33,980 bases of DNA from Sulfurimonas sp. MAG313 (GCF_029216045.1 NZ_JAEMVE010000121.1:1-33980); one strand, 5' to 3'. Counted from the first letter of the stretch, positions 1 through 8,675 are shown. Program-made: numbers and translations. Notes: a model not told the origin generated them from the letters alone.

Positions 1-542
1 CACCATTGTGCCAAGTCAAGATCATGGGTGATTAAAAGCATAGCCACCTTATCTAAGTGCGTAAGCAGTAACTTCATCACATCAAGTTGTATTACATTAT
101 CAAGGGCAGACGTTGGCTCATCTAGTAAAAGTAGTTCTGGCCTCATTAACAGAGCTCTAATGATAGAAGCGCGTTGAAGCTGACCACCTGAAAGTTCATA
201 AGGTTTTTTATCTAATAAAGAACGCTCTAAATTCATCTGCTTTAAAAACCCATCTAATCCTTCTAAACTCGCCACATCTTTAATTTGATTGATAAGACTG
301 TATGAGTTATGAAAAGAGCTGTAAGGGTCTTGAAAAACCTGAGAAATACGAGGAGCTTTAATAGAACCAGATATTGGTTTTAAGTTTCCTACAATTAATT
401 CAAATAAAGTAGATTTACCTGAACCACTTGGCCCCACTACAGTTTTTATCTCTCCTTTATTGAGTTCTAAGGAAAAGTCTTTATATAAAATTTCCTCAGG
501 TGTATAAGAAAAATTTAGATTTTGTATACTAAGTAGACTCAA
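1..542 (-). CDS. ABC transporter ATP-binding protein, peptide/nickel type, truncated by window edge
   Basis: About 180 codons are visible and the C-terminus lies outside the window. The reading shows a Walker A motif (GPSGSGKST), a Q-loop in VFQDPYSSF, the ABC signature LSGGQLQRA, Walker B with D-loop (LLLLDEPTSALD) and the H-loop LITHD. The QDPY context is typical of the DppF/OppF/NikE family, cytoplasmic ATPases that energise oligopeptide or nickel importers, so that class is the best guess; the substrate cannot be told. The start is a TTG at 542-540 that overlaps the proA stop (TTGA), which implies translational coupling. No in-frame ATG lies upstream without entering proA. Other subunits would lie to the left of the window. 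Confidence 0.85.
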   Translation of the reverse strand, partial: MSLLSIQNLNFSYTPEEILYKDFSLELNKGEIKTVVGPSGSGKSTLFELIVGNLKPISGSIKAPRISQVFQDPYSSFHNSYSLINQIKDVASLEGLDGFLKQMNLERSLLDKKPYELSGGQLQRASIIRALLMRPELLLLDEPTSALDNVIQLDVMKLLLTHLDKVAMLLITHDLDLAQW

Positions 543-1774
543 GAGCGTACTTGTCCTGAGCCATACAGTTTAAATTTATACGTGGTTAAACCTTCAATGC
601 CCATAGGTCCGCGTACATGTAACTTGTTTGTAGAGATACCAACCTCAGCTCCAAAACCAAAAGAGCCTCCATCTGTAAATCTGGTGGAGGCATTAACATA
701 TACAGCCGCCGCGTCCACACTATTTAAAAACTTCTCAGCTATGGTGTAGTTTTCAGTGATAATAGCTTCAGAGTGTCCTGAACCATAATTCATAATATGC
801 TCAATAGCCTCATCTTCATCTTGTACAACACGAATATTTAAAATATTATCTAAATATTCTGTATGAAAATCTTCTTCACCAGCATGAGCAATTCCAATAA
901 TCTTTTGTGTTTTCTCACATCCCTTAAGCTCAGTGCCTACTTTATCAAAGGCATCTTTTAACTTAGGAAGTAAATCATTCGCAATTTTTTCATCTACTAA
1001 AAGTGTTTCCATTGCATTACAAACACCGGGTCTATTGGTCTTTGCATTAATAGAAATTTCAATGGCCATTTTTTCATTTGCGTCTTTTGAGATATAGGTG
1101 TGACACTGTCCCTTATCATGTTTAACAACAGGAACAGAGGCATTTTCGCATACATAAGAGATTAGGCCTTCTCCCCCACGAGGAACAATAAGGTCCACAT
1201 ACTTATCCATCTTAATCAGTTTAGCCACACCTTCTCGCGAAGAATCTGGCAATAAAGAAATTAGAGAAGAAGGAAGTTCATTATTAATTAAGACATCTTT
1301 TAAGACCTTAGCAATAGCCTTATTAGAATGTTCTGCTTCTTTTCCACCCTTTAAAATACAAATATTTGAACTTTTAAAACACAATGCAGCGGTATCTGAT
1401 GTTACATTTGGACGAGATTCATAAATGATACCAATCACACCAATAGGAACGGATACCTTTTCAACCTTAATACCATTGTCTAATACCCAACCATCAAGAA
1501 CTCGGCCAACAGGTTCTTTAAGAGCCGCAATTTCTCTCACACTTGTAGCCATTGCTGTAATACGTGAGCTATCTAATAGCAAACGGTCTTTAAGTGCTGA
1601 TGTTAAATTATTTTTATCAGCGTCTTTCATATCAAGCGCATTAGCTTCAATAATTTCTTTAGAATGAGCATCTAAGGCATCTGCCATTTCACCTAATATC
1701 TTATTTTTTTCTGCTCCACCTAGGGAGACAAATATTCTCGAAGAAGCTTTTGCTTCGGCTAAAAATTTTTCCAT
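539..1774 (-). CDS. proA: Glutamate-5-semialdehyde dehydrogenase (gamma-glutamyl phosphate reductase)
   Basis: This is the second step of proline synthesis, the NADPH-dependent reduction of glutamyl-5-phosphate in the cytoplasm. The protein is about 411 residues, the usual ProA length. Visible landmarks are the ESRPNVTSD segment near residue 125, the catalytic cysteine in PGVCNAMETLL near residue 252, and the C-terminal FGFGAEVGISTNKLHVRGP block. The frame is open to 1816, but that upstream ATG lies inside a TATAAT box (1820-1815), so the ATG at 1774 (MEKFLAEAK), which matches the usual ProA N-terminus, is preferred. The proA stop overlaps the next gene's TTG start. proB is not in the window. 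Confidence 0.95.
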   Translation of the reverse strand: MEKFLAEAKASSRIFVSLGGAEKNKILGEMADALDAHSKEIIEANALDMKDADKNNLTSALKDRLLLDSSRITAMATSVREIAALKEPVGRVLDGWVLDNGIKVEKVSVPIGVIGIIYESRPNVTSDTAALCFKSSNICILKGGKEAEHSNKAIAKVLKDVLINNELPSSLISLLPDSSREGVAKLIKMDKYVDLIVPRGGEGLISYVCENASVPVVKHDKGQCHTYISKDANEKMAIEISINAKTNRPGVCNAMETLLVDEKIANDLLPKLKDAFDKVGTELKGCEKTQKIIGIAHAGEEDFHTEYLDNILNIRVVQDEDEAIEHIMNYGSGHSEAIITENYTIAEKFLNSVDAAAVYVNASTRFTDGGSFGFGAEVGISTNKLHVRGPMGIEGLTTYKFKLYGSGQVRS

Positions 1775-1814
1775 ACTATTTCTTTTGTATTTATTTGTGT
1801 AATTAGAGGTGCCC

Positions 1815-1820
1815 ATTATA
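1815..1820 (-). promoter_or_regulatory. Probable -10 element for proA
   Basis: TATAAT on the minus strand, 41 bases before the preferred proA start and just after the ankyrin gene stop. No good -35 hexamer is seen, which is common for housekeeping promoters in Campylobacterota. It implies that transcription starts downstream of the 1816 ATG. Confidence 0.5.
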
Positions 1821-1853
1821 TCTAAAGGAGGGAAAAGAAGAAGAAAACCTTAG

Positions 1854-2480
1854 TTATAAGGCTGCGATATTTTTTAAAGCTTTTATCGTCGTCGTTTCTT
1901 CTGCGTCTTGAGCTTCATCAAGTGCTGTATTACCATCTGAGTTTTTTGCCTTTGCGTTAGCCCCTTTTGCAATCAAAAGTTTAACTGCCTTCGCATTTCC
2001 TATATAAGCGGCTACATGAAGAGGGGTTGCATAATCACTCGTGCGAGCATTTATATTTGCTCCATTAGCTAACAACATTTTAATGGCTTCAATATCACCA
2101 CCTTCAGCGGCTCTATGTAAAGGAGTTATCCCATTATTTCCTTTTATATTGACGTTTGCATTGGCGCGTAAAAGATATGAGATAGACTTTGTATCCCCAT
2201 AAAATGCGGCAATATGCAAGGCAGTACGACCGTTTTTCATTTTAGCATTAATATCCGCACCCTTATAAATAAGATATTTGACAATATCTGAATTTTCATT
2301 ATAGGCCGCAATTTGTAAAGGGGTTTGTTTATACTTGAGGTTTTTAGCATTTATATCCACCCCTTTAGATACATATTTTTGTATCTTTTTTATATTTCCT
2401 TCTTCTGCTGCGTCATGCAAAGGATTAGCAAACAAGACAAGAGGTAAAAGTGTTAAACCAAATAATTTAATTAATTTCAT
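1854..2480 (-). CDS. Exported ankyrin-repeat protein
   Basis: 208 residues. The N-terminus is a signal peptide (MKLIKLFGLTLLPLVLFANP, likely cleaved after A19), so the protein should be periplasmic. The rest is about six consecutive ankyrin repeats of roughly 33 residues from residue 20 to the end, with the consensus features TPLHxAA, GxTALHIAA and LLxxGANINA clearly visible. Ankyrin repeats bind other proteins and nothing catalytic is seen. Small periplasmic ankyrin proteins are known beside catalases in some proteobacteria, but there is no catalase here. The gene stands alone: a TATAAA-like box lies just upstream near 2505 and proA has its own -10 box downstream. The physiological role is unknown. 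Confidence 0.85.
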   Translation of the reverse strand: MKLIKLFGLTLLPLVLFANPLHDAAEEGNIKKIQKYVSKGVDINAKNLKYKQTPLQIAAYNENSDIVKYLIYKGADINAKMKNGRTALHIAAFYGDTKSISYLLRANANVNIKGNNGITPLHRAAEGGDIEAIKMLLANGANINARTSDYATPLHVAAYIGNAKAVKLLIAKGANAKAKNSDGNTALDEAQDAEETTTIKALKNIAAL

Positions 2481-2603
2481 AAAATAAGCCTTATATAAAT
2501 TTATACTCTAATTTTAACATAATCTGGACTTTTTGTATAGTTTTTTCTGATTAATAATGTTAAAACTTGGGGTGTTATAAAAAGTAGAAGAGTATGAAAG
2601 AGG

Positions 2604-2629
2604 ATAAAGAAGGCTTAGGCCTTCTTTAT
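2604..2629 (-). terminator. Terminator hairpin after dnaK
   Basis: A perfect inverted repeat with 11-bp arms (ATAAAGAAGGC / GCCTTCTTTAT) and a 4-base loop begins just 3' of the dnaK stop. The following U-tract is poor (CCTCTTTC), so termination efficiency is uncertain. The stem is nearly symmetrical and could work from either strand. Confidence 0.75.
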
Positions 2630-2631
2630 TA

Positions 2632-4509
2632 TTACTCGATTTCAGCGTCGATAACGTCGTCATCAGCTTTTTTAGCTTCAGAAGGTGCGCCTTCGCCTTG
2701 ATCTTTTGCGTAAGCTTTTTCGGCCATTTTATGAGACACTTCAGTTAAAGCTTTAACTTTTTCTTCAATCATCTCTTTAGTTGCGCTCTCATCTTTAAGA
2801 ACATCTTTTAATTCAGTGATAGCCGCTTCAATTGAAGTTTTTTCTTCTTCTTCAACTTGCTCTGCCATATCAGTTAATGTTTTTTCAGTCTGAGCGACAA
2901 GTGCGTCTGCTTGGTTACGTAAGTCTACCATTTCCTTACGTACTTCATCATCAGCCTTGTGCTTCTCAGCGTCTTGAACCATTTTTTCAATCTCTTCATC
3001 AGATAACCCTGAAGAACCAGAAATCTTAATCTCTTGAGACTTACCTGTTGCCTTATCCGCAGCAGAAACAGTTAAAACACCGTTGGCATCAATATCAAAG
3101 GTTACTTCAATTTGAGGCACTCCACGTGGAGCTGAAGGGATACCTGATAATTCAAATAAACCTAAAGACTTGTTATCTTTTGCGAACTCACGTTCACCTT
3201 GACCAACAGAAATTGAAACCGCTGGTTGGTTATCTTCAGCTGTTGAAAAAACTTGAGATTTCTTAACAGGAATCGTTGTTCCTTTTTCAATAACCTTAGT
3301 CATAACACCACCAAGTGTCTCAATACCAAGTGAAAGTGGCGTAACATCAAGAAGTAAAACATCTTTAACATCTCCACGTAAAACACCACCTTGAATAGCA
3401 GCACCGGCAGCAACAACTTCATCAGGGTTAACCGATTTGTTAAGTTCTTTACCACCGAAGTATGCAGAAACCATTTCTTGAGCTTTTGGAACACGAATAG
3501 ATCCACCAACCATGATGATCTCGTTGATTTCAGAATTTTCTAAATCAGCGTCTTTCATAGCTACTTTGATGTGATCAATAGTTTCATCAACTAAATCTTC
3601 AATCATACCTTCAAACTTAGCACGAGTTAATTTAACAACAAGGTGTTGAGGCCCTGCTTCTGTCATAGTGATAAATGGTAAATTGATTTCAGTCTCTGTT
3701 GAGCTTGAAAGTTCTTTTTTAGCATTTTCAGCAGCGTCTTTTAGTCTTTGAAGTGCCATCTTGTCATTTTTAAGATCAACACCTTGAGCGTCTTTAAAGT
3801 CTTTTGCTAAGAAGTCAACAATCTTGTTATCAAAATCATCTCCACCTAAAAATGCATTTCCATCCGTAGAAAGAACTTCAAAAGTACCATCAGAGATTTC
3901 AAGCGTTGTAACATCAAATGTACCACCACCTAAATCATAAACGATAACCGTTTCTTCTTGCTTAGAATCTAAACCATAAGCTAGAGCAGAAGCAGTTGGC
4001 TCGTTGATAATACGTAAAACATTAAGACCAGCAATAACACCCGCTTCTTGAGTTGCTTTTCTTTGTGAATCATTAAAATAAGCAGGAACAGTAATAACTG
4101 CATCTGTTACAGGTGAACCGATATACGCTTCTGCATCTTCTTTAAGTTTAGTAAGAATCTTTGCAGAAATTTCTTGAGGTGTATAAATAGTACCAGCAAC
4201 ATCAACTGCCGCCATACCATTTTTATCAACGATATTATACGTTACCTTATCATGAGCTTCTTTTGCTTTGTCTTCATCCATCATAAGACCCATAATTCTC
4301 TTAATTGAAGAGATAGTCTTTTCAGGGTTAGTAATAGCTTGACGCTTAGCAGGATCTCCTACAAGAACCTCCCCCTTATCTGTAAATGCAACTACGGAAG
4401 GTGTTGTGTTTTTACCTTCTTTATTTGGGATGATTTTTGCTTCACCACCTTCATAAACTGCTACACATGAATTTGTTGTTCCTAAATCTATTCCGATTAC
4501 TTTTGACAT
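2632..4509 (-). CDS. dnaK: Chaperone protein DnaK (Hsp70)
   Basis: 625 residues, full length for the family. This cytoplasmic ATP-dependent chaperone binds exposed hydrophobic peptides and cycles with GrpE and DnaJ. The N-terminal ATPase domain begins [14 protein letters not shown] and carries IINEPTAAALAYG-type (here [10 protein letters not shown]) and [10 protein letters not shown] phosphate-binding motifs and VGGSIRVPK near residue 335. The substrate domain follows the linker [13 protein letters not shown] near 385, and the tail is the acidic [15 protein letters not shown] lies just upstream of the ATG at 4509. grpE is the next gene upstream, 182 bases away. Confidence 0.98.
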   Translation of the reverse strand: MSKVIGIDLGTTNSCVAVYEGGEAKIIPNKEGKNTTPSVVAFTDKGEVLVGDPAKRQAITNPEKTISSIKRIMGLMMDEDKAKEAHDKVTYNIVDKNGMAAVDVAGTIYTPQEISAKILTKLKEDAEAYIGSPVTDAVITVPAYFNDSQRKATQEAGVIAGLNVLRIINEPTASALAYGLDSKQEETVIVYDLGGGTFDVTTLEISDGTFEVLSTDGNAFLGGDDFDNKIVDFLAKDFKDAQGVDLKNDKMALQRLKDAAENAKKELSSSTETEINLPFITMTEAGPQHLVVKLTRAKFEGMIEDLVDETIDHIKVAMKDADLENSEINEIIMVGGSIRVPKAQEMVSAYFGGKELNKSVNPDEVVAAGAAIQGGVLRGDVKDVLLLDVTPLSLGIETLGGVMTKVIEKGTTIPVKKSQVFSTAEDNQPAVSISVGQGEREFAKDNKSLGLFELSGIPSAPRGVPQIEVTFDIDANGVLTVSAADKATGKSQEIKISGSSGLSDEEIEKMVQDAEKHKADDEVRKEMVDLRNQADALVAQTEKTLTDMAEQVEEEEKTSIEAAITELKDVLKDESATKEMIEEKVKALTEVSHKMAEKAYAKDQGEGAPSEAKKADDDVIDAEIE

Positions 4510-4601
4510 ATTAATTCCTTAATTTTGTTTTGTTTGGTAACTGGTTGTTTAGCTTAAAGCTGTGACCCCATGCTAAAGTTCAGTACCTTATTTTTTAAGT
4601 T

Positions 4602-4617
4602 AGTGCGTTTACGCACT
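4602..4617. repeat. Small hairpin in the grpE-dnaK spacer
   Basis: AGTGCG-TTTA-CGCACT forms a perfect 6-bp stem with a 4-base loop in the 182-base gap between grpE and dnaK. There is no T-run on either side, so it is not a classical terminator. It could be an mRNA processing or stability element that lets grpE and dnaK levels differ. The rest of the gap holds no recognisable gene. Confidence 0.5.
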
Positions 4618-4691
4618 GTTCTTTTTCTTGCTCTTTCCATTCACTTTTTACTAACAGTGAGCGAAGCGAACGATCTATTTACCTGCAAACC

Positions 4692-5246
4692 TTAGTTTGC
4701 TATGATTACCATTGCGTCACGTAGTGTGCGACCCTTATATTTGTAACCTTTTTGGAAGGTTGATACAATTTCGCCTGTTTCGTGATTATCTGAGTCCATT
4801 TGCTGTACAGCGTTATGGATATTTGGGTCAAATGCCTCATCTTCTGGAACAGGAGTCACTCCGTGTTTTTCTAAGATGCTTAAAAATTGTTTCATTGTTA
4901 AGTCAACACCTTCAGATACTTTTTCCAGCAATTGAGCTGGTTCCGTGTCTGCTTGGGCATCTTTAGCTTTGATAGCGCCTTCAAGAGCATCAATAACCGG
5001 GATTAAATCTTTTGCAAATTTTTCATTAGAATACTCTAATGCCTGATATTTTTCTTTTTCAAGACGTTTTTTAATATTTTCAAAGTCTGCATGAACTCTA
5101 TGATATCTATCTTCACTCGCAGATAAAGCTGCTTTTAAAGTATCAAGTTCACTTAGCTCCGGAGCGATTTCTTCACTCTCTTGTGTTTCAGTCTCAAGTT
5201 CTTGTTCAACTTCAGCTGTGTCTTTTTCTTCACTCTCATTAGACAT
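4692..5246 (-). CDS. grpE: Nucleotide exchange factor GrpE
   Basis: 184 residues from the preferred start. GrpE releases ADP from DnaK in the cytoplasm. The N-terminal 45 residues are acidic and disordered. A long helix follows (RYHRVHADFENIKKRLEKEK), which is the GrpE dimerisation stalk, and then the beta-domain with GVTPVPEDEAFDPNIHNAV and the family-ending KGYKYKGRTLRDAMVIIA. The frame is open to 5309, but that upstream start lies inside the -35 box. AGGAG sits at good spacing before the ATG at 5246. dnaK follows; hrcA, often first in this operon, is not adjacent. Confidence 0.96.
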   Translation of the reverse strand: MSNESEEKDTAEVEQELETETQESEEIAPELSELDTLKAALSASEDRYHRVHADFENIKKRLEKEKYQALEYSNEKFAKDLIPVIDALEGAIKAKDAQADTEPAQLLEKVSEGVDLTMKQFLSILEKHGVTPVPEDEAFDPNIHNAVQQMDSDNHETGEIVSTFQKGYKYKGRTLRDAMVIIAN

Positions 5247-5279
5247 GTTTGAAACTCCTTGTTTTGTATTTCTAAGAGT

Positions 5280-5309
5280 ATTATACATCATTGAGCCACT
5301 CAATGTCAA
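5280..5309 (-). promoter_or_regulatory. grpE promoter with inverted repeat in the spacer
   Basis: TTGACA (5309-5304) and TATAAT (5285-5280) are separated by 18 bases. The spacer is almost filled by CATTGAG-TGG-CTCAATG (5289-5305), an exact 7-bp inverted repeat that also takes the last two bases of the -35 box. It is placed as a repressor operator would be. It matches neither CIRCE (TTAGCACTC-N9-GAGTGCTAA) nor the HspR HAIR element (CTTGAGT-N7-ACTCAAG) exactly. The predicted leader is about 26 bases. Confidence 0.75.
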
Positions 5310-5442
5310 GTATACTTTAGTCTAATTAAGTAATATAACTTGATACTAAGTGACTCACATATGAGAGAAGCCCTAGTTTATGGGATTTAAGTGTGATTTT
5401 TGTGTTACAAATTGTAAATAATAAGAAAAATTTAGGGGGACT

Positions 5443-7062
5443 TTAGGACAAAGATAACTTTTGTATAGACTTAAGTGCCTCTTCTAAGGGTTCTAGAGCA
5501 AGACCTTCTTCTTTCATTAAGGTGTAAATTTCTTCGCTAAGGCTGTTAGAAATACTTGCATCACTATCTACTAAGGCATATACAATAAAATTAGCAATCG
5601 CTAAAGGTTTTATTTCTAAGGGCGCGTCTTGGGGACTTGAGCTGTACCGTATTGCATCTATTAGGTCTTTTTTTAAATGCCAAGAGGACAAAATATCAGA
5701 ACTTACATAGGTACAATTAGTATGAAGTAGCTCTTCTTCTGCTGCTTTATAACCAATAGATTGAGTAAGTTCTATAAATTTTGCCTCAAGTTGTAAATTA
5801 TGTAATTCACTTGAGATAAGCAGTTGGCCCAAGTTGCCTAAAATGGCACTTGAACTCAGTATGCCTAATTTTGACATATCTACATTTTTATACCAAAGGT
5901 TCATCAGACTTAAACGAAGTGTACCCACCTTTGAAAATTGTTTTTCTTGTATTTGATACGCATCTAAATTTAGTTTTCCCATGCATTGAGACATAATTCC
6001 AAAGGAAAGGGCTTTCACCGTCTTTTTACCAAAGGTGCTTATAGCCTTATCTATGCTGTCCATTCCCTTTTTCAAACCATACATAGGATTAGAAGCAGCA
6101 TTTAATATCATACCAACAATAATAGAATCTTTTTTAACCACTTCAATGAGGTCAGCAATACTTGATTCTTCATCATCACATATACTTTGAATTTGCATTA
6201 CCGTGTTAGGTAGGGGTTCTAAGGTGTTAATAAAGGCATGAATCTTTTTATTTGTAATTAGAATACGGCGTTTTAAAAAGTTTGTATGAACCACGGAGAT
6301 GAGTTCACGTTTTAGATCTTTTCCCTTTATAGGATTATTTAGGATATGCGTTATTCCCTTTTCTGAAAGCTGTAATAAGAGTCGATGACTGGGTTTATTT
6401 AAGATAAAGATAAAAGCAGCATCTAAATGTTTTTGAATATAATCTTGATAAGGTTTTATATCTTCTTTTTCTAAATTTACAATGGTAATAGCAGGAGTAG
6501 TTCCTTCTATATAAGAGTCTAAACTTTCTTTAGATTTGCCAAATGCTACCGAAGCCATTGTCTTATCTAAGGCACTCACAATGATACTCGCTCTTTTTTT
6601 ATTGTCATCTATATATAAACAAGATAAACTTCTTAACTTCTTCGCAGGGCTTTCATTGACAGCAGTTACTTTGATATTAATATTTAGGTCTTTATTATAT
6701 TCACTTAACACTGTTGCATCTTCCATCTCTTCTACCCAAAGACAAAACTGATCTTTTACCTTGTGCAACCATAAATGTATCCCCTCATCATGAATAGCGC
6801 TTAATCCACGAAGACCATTTAAAACATTTTCAACCTTTGACACGAGCTCGTTCATATTTCCAAGACCAAGATACGCAGTAGAGGCCTTATAATTATGGAA
6901 CATTCTAAAAAGCTCATCAATCCTTTGCTTATAACCCTGAGAGAAATGAAGTTCATTTATATTGTTAATCATTAAAGGAAGTTGAGATAGGCATTGATCT
7001 TTAAACATAGTAAAAAGCTCTTGAAACAGAGCATCATCCATATAATCTACTGCTTTTGCCAT
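5443..7062 (-). CDS. HDOD-domain protein with Hpt-like and receiver-like N-terminal domains
   Basis: 539 residues, no membrane segment. Residues about 20-110 resemble a histidine phosphotransfer domain: LFRMFHNYKASTAYLGLG has the Hpt pattern with H56 as the phospho-acceptor candidate. Residues about 145-265 look like a degenerate receiver fold (LSCLYIDDNKKRASIIVSAL, no clear phospho-Asp). Residues about 275-480 are an HDOD domain (LPPLP-type LEPLPNTVMQIQ, ASNPMYGL). HDOD domains lack the HD metal site and act in signalling. It is the last gene of the chemosensory set, about 70 bases after the 68-residue gene, so it may be an output of that pathway. The domain order is by eye; the receiver-like call is the weakest. 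Confidence 0.75.
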   Translation of the reverse strand: MAKAVDYMDDALFQELFTMFKDQCLSQLPLMINNINELHFSQGYKQRIDELFRMFHNYKASTAYLGLGNMNELVSKVENVLNGLRGLSAIHDEGIHLWLHKVKDQFCLWVEEMEDATVLSEYNKDLNINIKVTAVNESPAKKLRSLSCLYIDDNKKRASIIVSALDKTMASVAFGKSKESLDSYIEGTTPAITIVNLEKEDIKPYQDYIQKHLDAAFIFILNKPSHRLLLQLSEKGITHILNNPIKGKDLKRELISVVHTNFLKRRILITNKKIHAFINTLEPLPNTVMQIQSICDDEESSIADLIEVVKKDSIIVGMILNAASNPMYGLKKGMDSIDKAISTFGKKTVKALSFGIMSQCMGKLNLDAYQIQEKQFSKVGTLRLSLMNLWYKNVDMSKLGILSSSAILGNLGQLLISSELHNLQLEAKFIELTQSIGYKAAEEELLHTNCTYVSSDILSSWHLKKDLIDAIRYSSSPQDAPLEIKPLAIANFIVYALVDSDASISNSLSEEIYTLMKEEGLALEPLEEALKSIQKLSLS

Positions 7063-7134
7063 TACAGTACTCGTAATTCTAAATAAATATTAAATCCATA
7101 TGAACCTGAAAATTAAAAAGATTGGACAATGATT

Positions 7135-7341
7135 TCAAAACTTTACCCTGACATAAATATTAAAATTTCCAAACTCATTTTTGAGCTCAAATGTATGTTT
7201 TTTACAGAACTCTAAATGCATCTTTGCTAAGAGCCTATTGGCCTCAGCCTCAGCCTTTTCTTTATCTTCAAATTCTTGTTTTTCAGGTAAAGCTCTTTTT
7301 ATAGCACACGAACAGGCATTTTTTATTTCTACATAATGCAT
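7135..7341 (-). CDS. Small conserved-looking protein of unknown function
   Basis: 68 residues beginning MHYVEIKNACSCAIKRALP. The central part (KEKAEAEANRLLAKMHLEFCKKH) is likely a charged helix, flanked by beta-like ends (HYVEIK and FNIYVRVKF). Three cysteines are present (two as CSC) but no metal-site pattern I recognise. AAGGAGA stands 9 bases before the start, which supports translation. It lies 21 bases after the preceding ORF and in the same direction, so it is part of the chemosensory transcript. No function can be assigned. Confidence 0.65.
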   Translation of the reverse strand: MHYVEIKNACSCAIKRALPEKQEFEDKEKAEAEANRLLAKMHLEFCKKHTFELKNEFGNFNIYVRVKF

Positions 7342-7362
7342 AAGTCAATCTCCTTATCACGT

Positions 7363-7821
7363 TTAAAAATCAAAGATATCGTCCATGTCTTCTTCACTAG
7401 CATCTGAATCATCTGCATGTAACATAGCGCAAATGGTTTGTGTATTCGCCACAATTGTATCGTCCATAAAATTCAAAGAAGGGGCCCCCTCATAAAAGGT
7501 CATGTTAAACCAAGATTGCAGATCCGAAACAAAGGCTGAACTTAAAGAAGATAAATCTTTAGCAATTTCTTGAAATCTTTGTGAATTTTCATTGATACCA
7601 TCACTTAAGGAGCTTAAGGCTACTGAAATAGCGTAAGATTCCGTATAGGAGCCAAGACTTCTAGAAAGTGCTTTTAAATACTGTGCTATTTGTCCCACTT
7701 CAGAAGGGTCAATCTCTGAGCTTCCTAAAATCAACATAACTGAAGTCAATTCACCCAAAAGTTCTTTAACATCTTCTAAGTCATCGGCTTCCATATAATG
7801 ATACACTTCATATTCATTCAC
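7363..7821 (-). CDS. Unknown domain, probable C-terminal part of the upstream response regulator (-1 frame)
   Basis: 152 residues from a GTG at 7821, but the frame is open upstream to 7896 and reads sensible protein (KETPKVAEVEIITPALSSKN) back to a poly-A run inside the preceding response-regulator gene. The region is mostly helical and acidic (ELLGELTSVMLILG..., SLSSAFVSDLQSWF, ending DMDDIFDF) with no recognised family. No good ribosome binding site precedes 7821. I think it is the C-terminal part of a single protein of about 437 residues joined by a -1 frameshift; a separate protein from the GTG cannot be excluded. Confidence 0.6.
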   Translation of the reverse strand: MNEYEVYHYMEADDLEDVKELLGELTSVMLILGSSEIDPSEVGQIAQYLKALSRSLGSYTESYAISVALSSLSDGINENSQRFQEIAKDLSSLSSAFVSDLQSWFNMTFYEGAPSLNFMDDTIVANTQTICAMLHADDSDASEEDMDDIFDF

Positions 7822-7862
7822 ATTTTTAGAAGACAGTGCGGGTGTGATAATTTCAACTTCTG

Positions 7863-8675
7863 CTACCTTAGGTGTTTCTTTTTTGGACTTTCTTCTTCAA
7901 TCGGACTGACCTCTTTAAGCAATTTAAAACAAAGTTTTTCTTCGTTATATTTAAAGTCTTTAATTTCTTTATTCTTTTTCATAATCAGTTTAATCACCAT
8001 TTCACCTACTACATCTATGCGATTAATAGTAAAGTAAATAGCGTCATTATCACCTTCAACAATAATCCAAGGTTCCCCTTTTAGCGAGATGATAGCTTCT
8101 CCTACGGCAAAGGTAGCCCGAACAACATCAGAAAGTCCATCAATTTTTTGTGACACATCTCTTAAAAGATAATATTCCCAAAACTCGGCCAAGGCTTCTT
8201 CATCACTCACATAAAAGATGGTTTGACGTTTTAAAATCTCATTACTGTATAAGTTAGCTGCCTTTCTATGTGCAGAAAGGCTTCCATGGGCACGAAGTTT
8301 TAAAAGAGAAAAATAACTGTCTAAACGAGCATTTAAAAGTTTTATATCTATAGGCTTAGGGACATAATCTTCTGCCCCATTTCTAAGTATCTCTTTTTGT
8401 TGAAGTTCATCATCTACCGCGGACACGGCAATAATCATAACTTCTTTATTTCGTGCGCGAATTTTCTTTGTGGCTTCGATACCATTCATCTCCGGCATCA
8501 TAATGTCCATAAATATGATATCAAAGTCTGCTCTATTGGCCTTATTTACCGCTTCAAGACCATTTTCACATTCAACAATATCATACACTGCATTTTTTTC
8601 TTCACCATAGTCTTGAAGCATAAGCTTTAAAACCATTCTGTTATTGGCATTATCATCAACAATTAAAATATTCAT
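7863..8675 (-). CDS. Response regulator with N-terminal receiver domain
   Basis: 270 residues. Residues 1-120 form a complete receiver domain: acidic pair D7/D8, phospho-acceptor D57 in FMDIMMPEMNG, the switch Ser/Thr in AVSAVDD and lysine in YVPKPID. Residues 120-255 form an alpha/beta region (EALAEFWEYYLLRD, TFAVGEAIISLKGEPW) not matching a DNA-binding output domain; it may be a degenerate ATPase-like or protein-binding fold. The frame ends after SPKKKHLR* just past an A AAA AAG heptamer, and the -1 frame continues into the next ORF. AAGGG precedes the ATG. The gene follows parA after a 97-base AT-rich gap and belongs to the chemosensory set. Confidence 0.85.
   Translation of the reverse strand: MNILIVDDNANNRMVLKLMLQDYGEEKNAVYDIVECENGLEAVNKANRADFDIIFMDIMMPEMNGIEATKKIRARNKEVMIIAVSAVDDELQQKEILRNGAEDYVPKPIDIKLLNARLDSYFSLLKLRAHGSLSAHRKAANLYSNEILKRQTIFYVSDEEALAEFWEYYLLRDVSQKIDGLSDVVRATFAVGEAIISLKGEPWIIVEGDNDAIYFTINRIDVVGEMVIKLIMKKNKEIKDFKYNEEKLCFKLLKEVSPIEEESPKKKHLR
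7878..7884 (-). promoter_or_regulatory. Candidate -1 frameshift site (A AAA AAG heptamer)
   Basis: On the minus strand the heptamer reads A AAA AAG in the phase required (CCA AAA AAG in frame 0), the same slippery sequence as E. coli dnaX. The -1 frame is open only from 7896 and frame 0 stops at 7863, so the heptamer is inside a 31-base window where a shift would join both ORFs. No strong downstream hairpin was identified by eye. A mutation or sequencing error in the A6 run is the alternative. Confidence 0.5.

Noticed and set aside
5289-5305. CIRCE element
   Set aside because: The arms and 3-base spacer do not match TTAGCACTC-N9-GAGTGCTAA.
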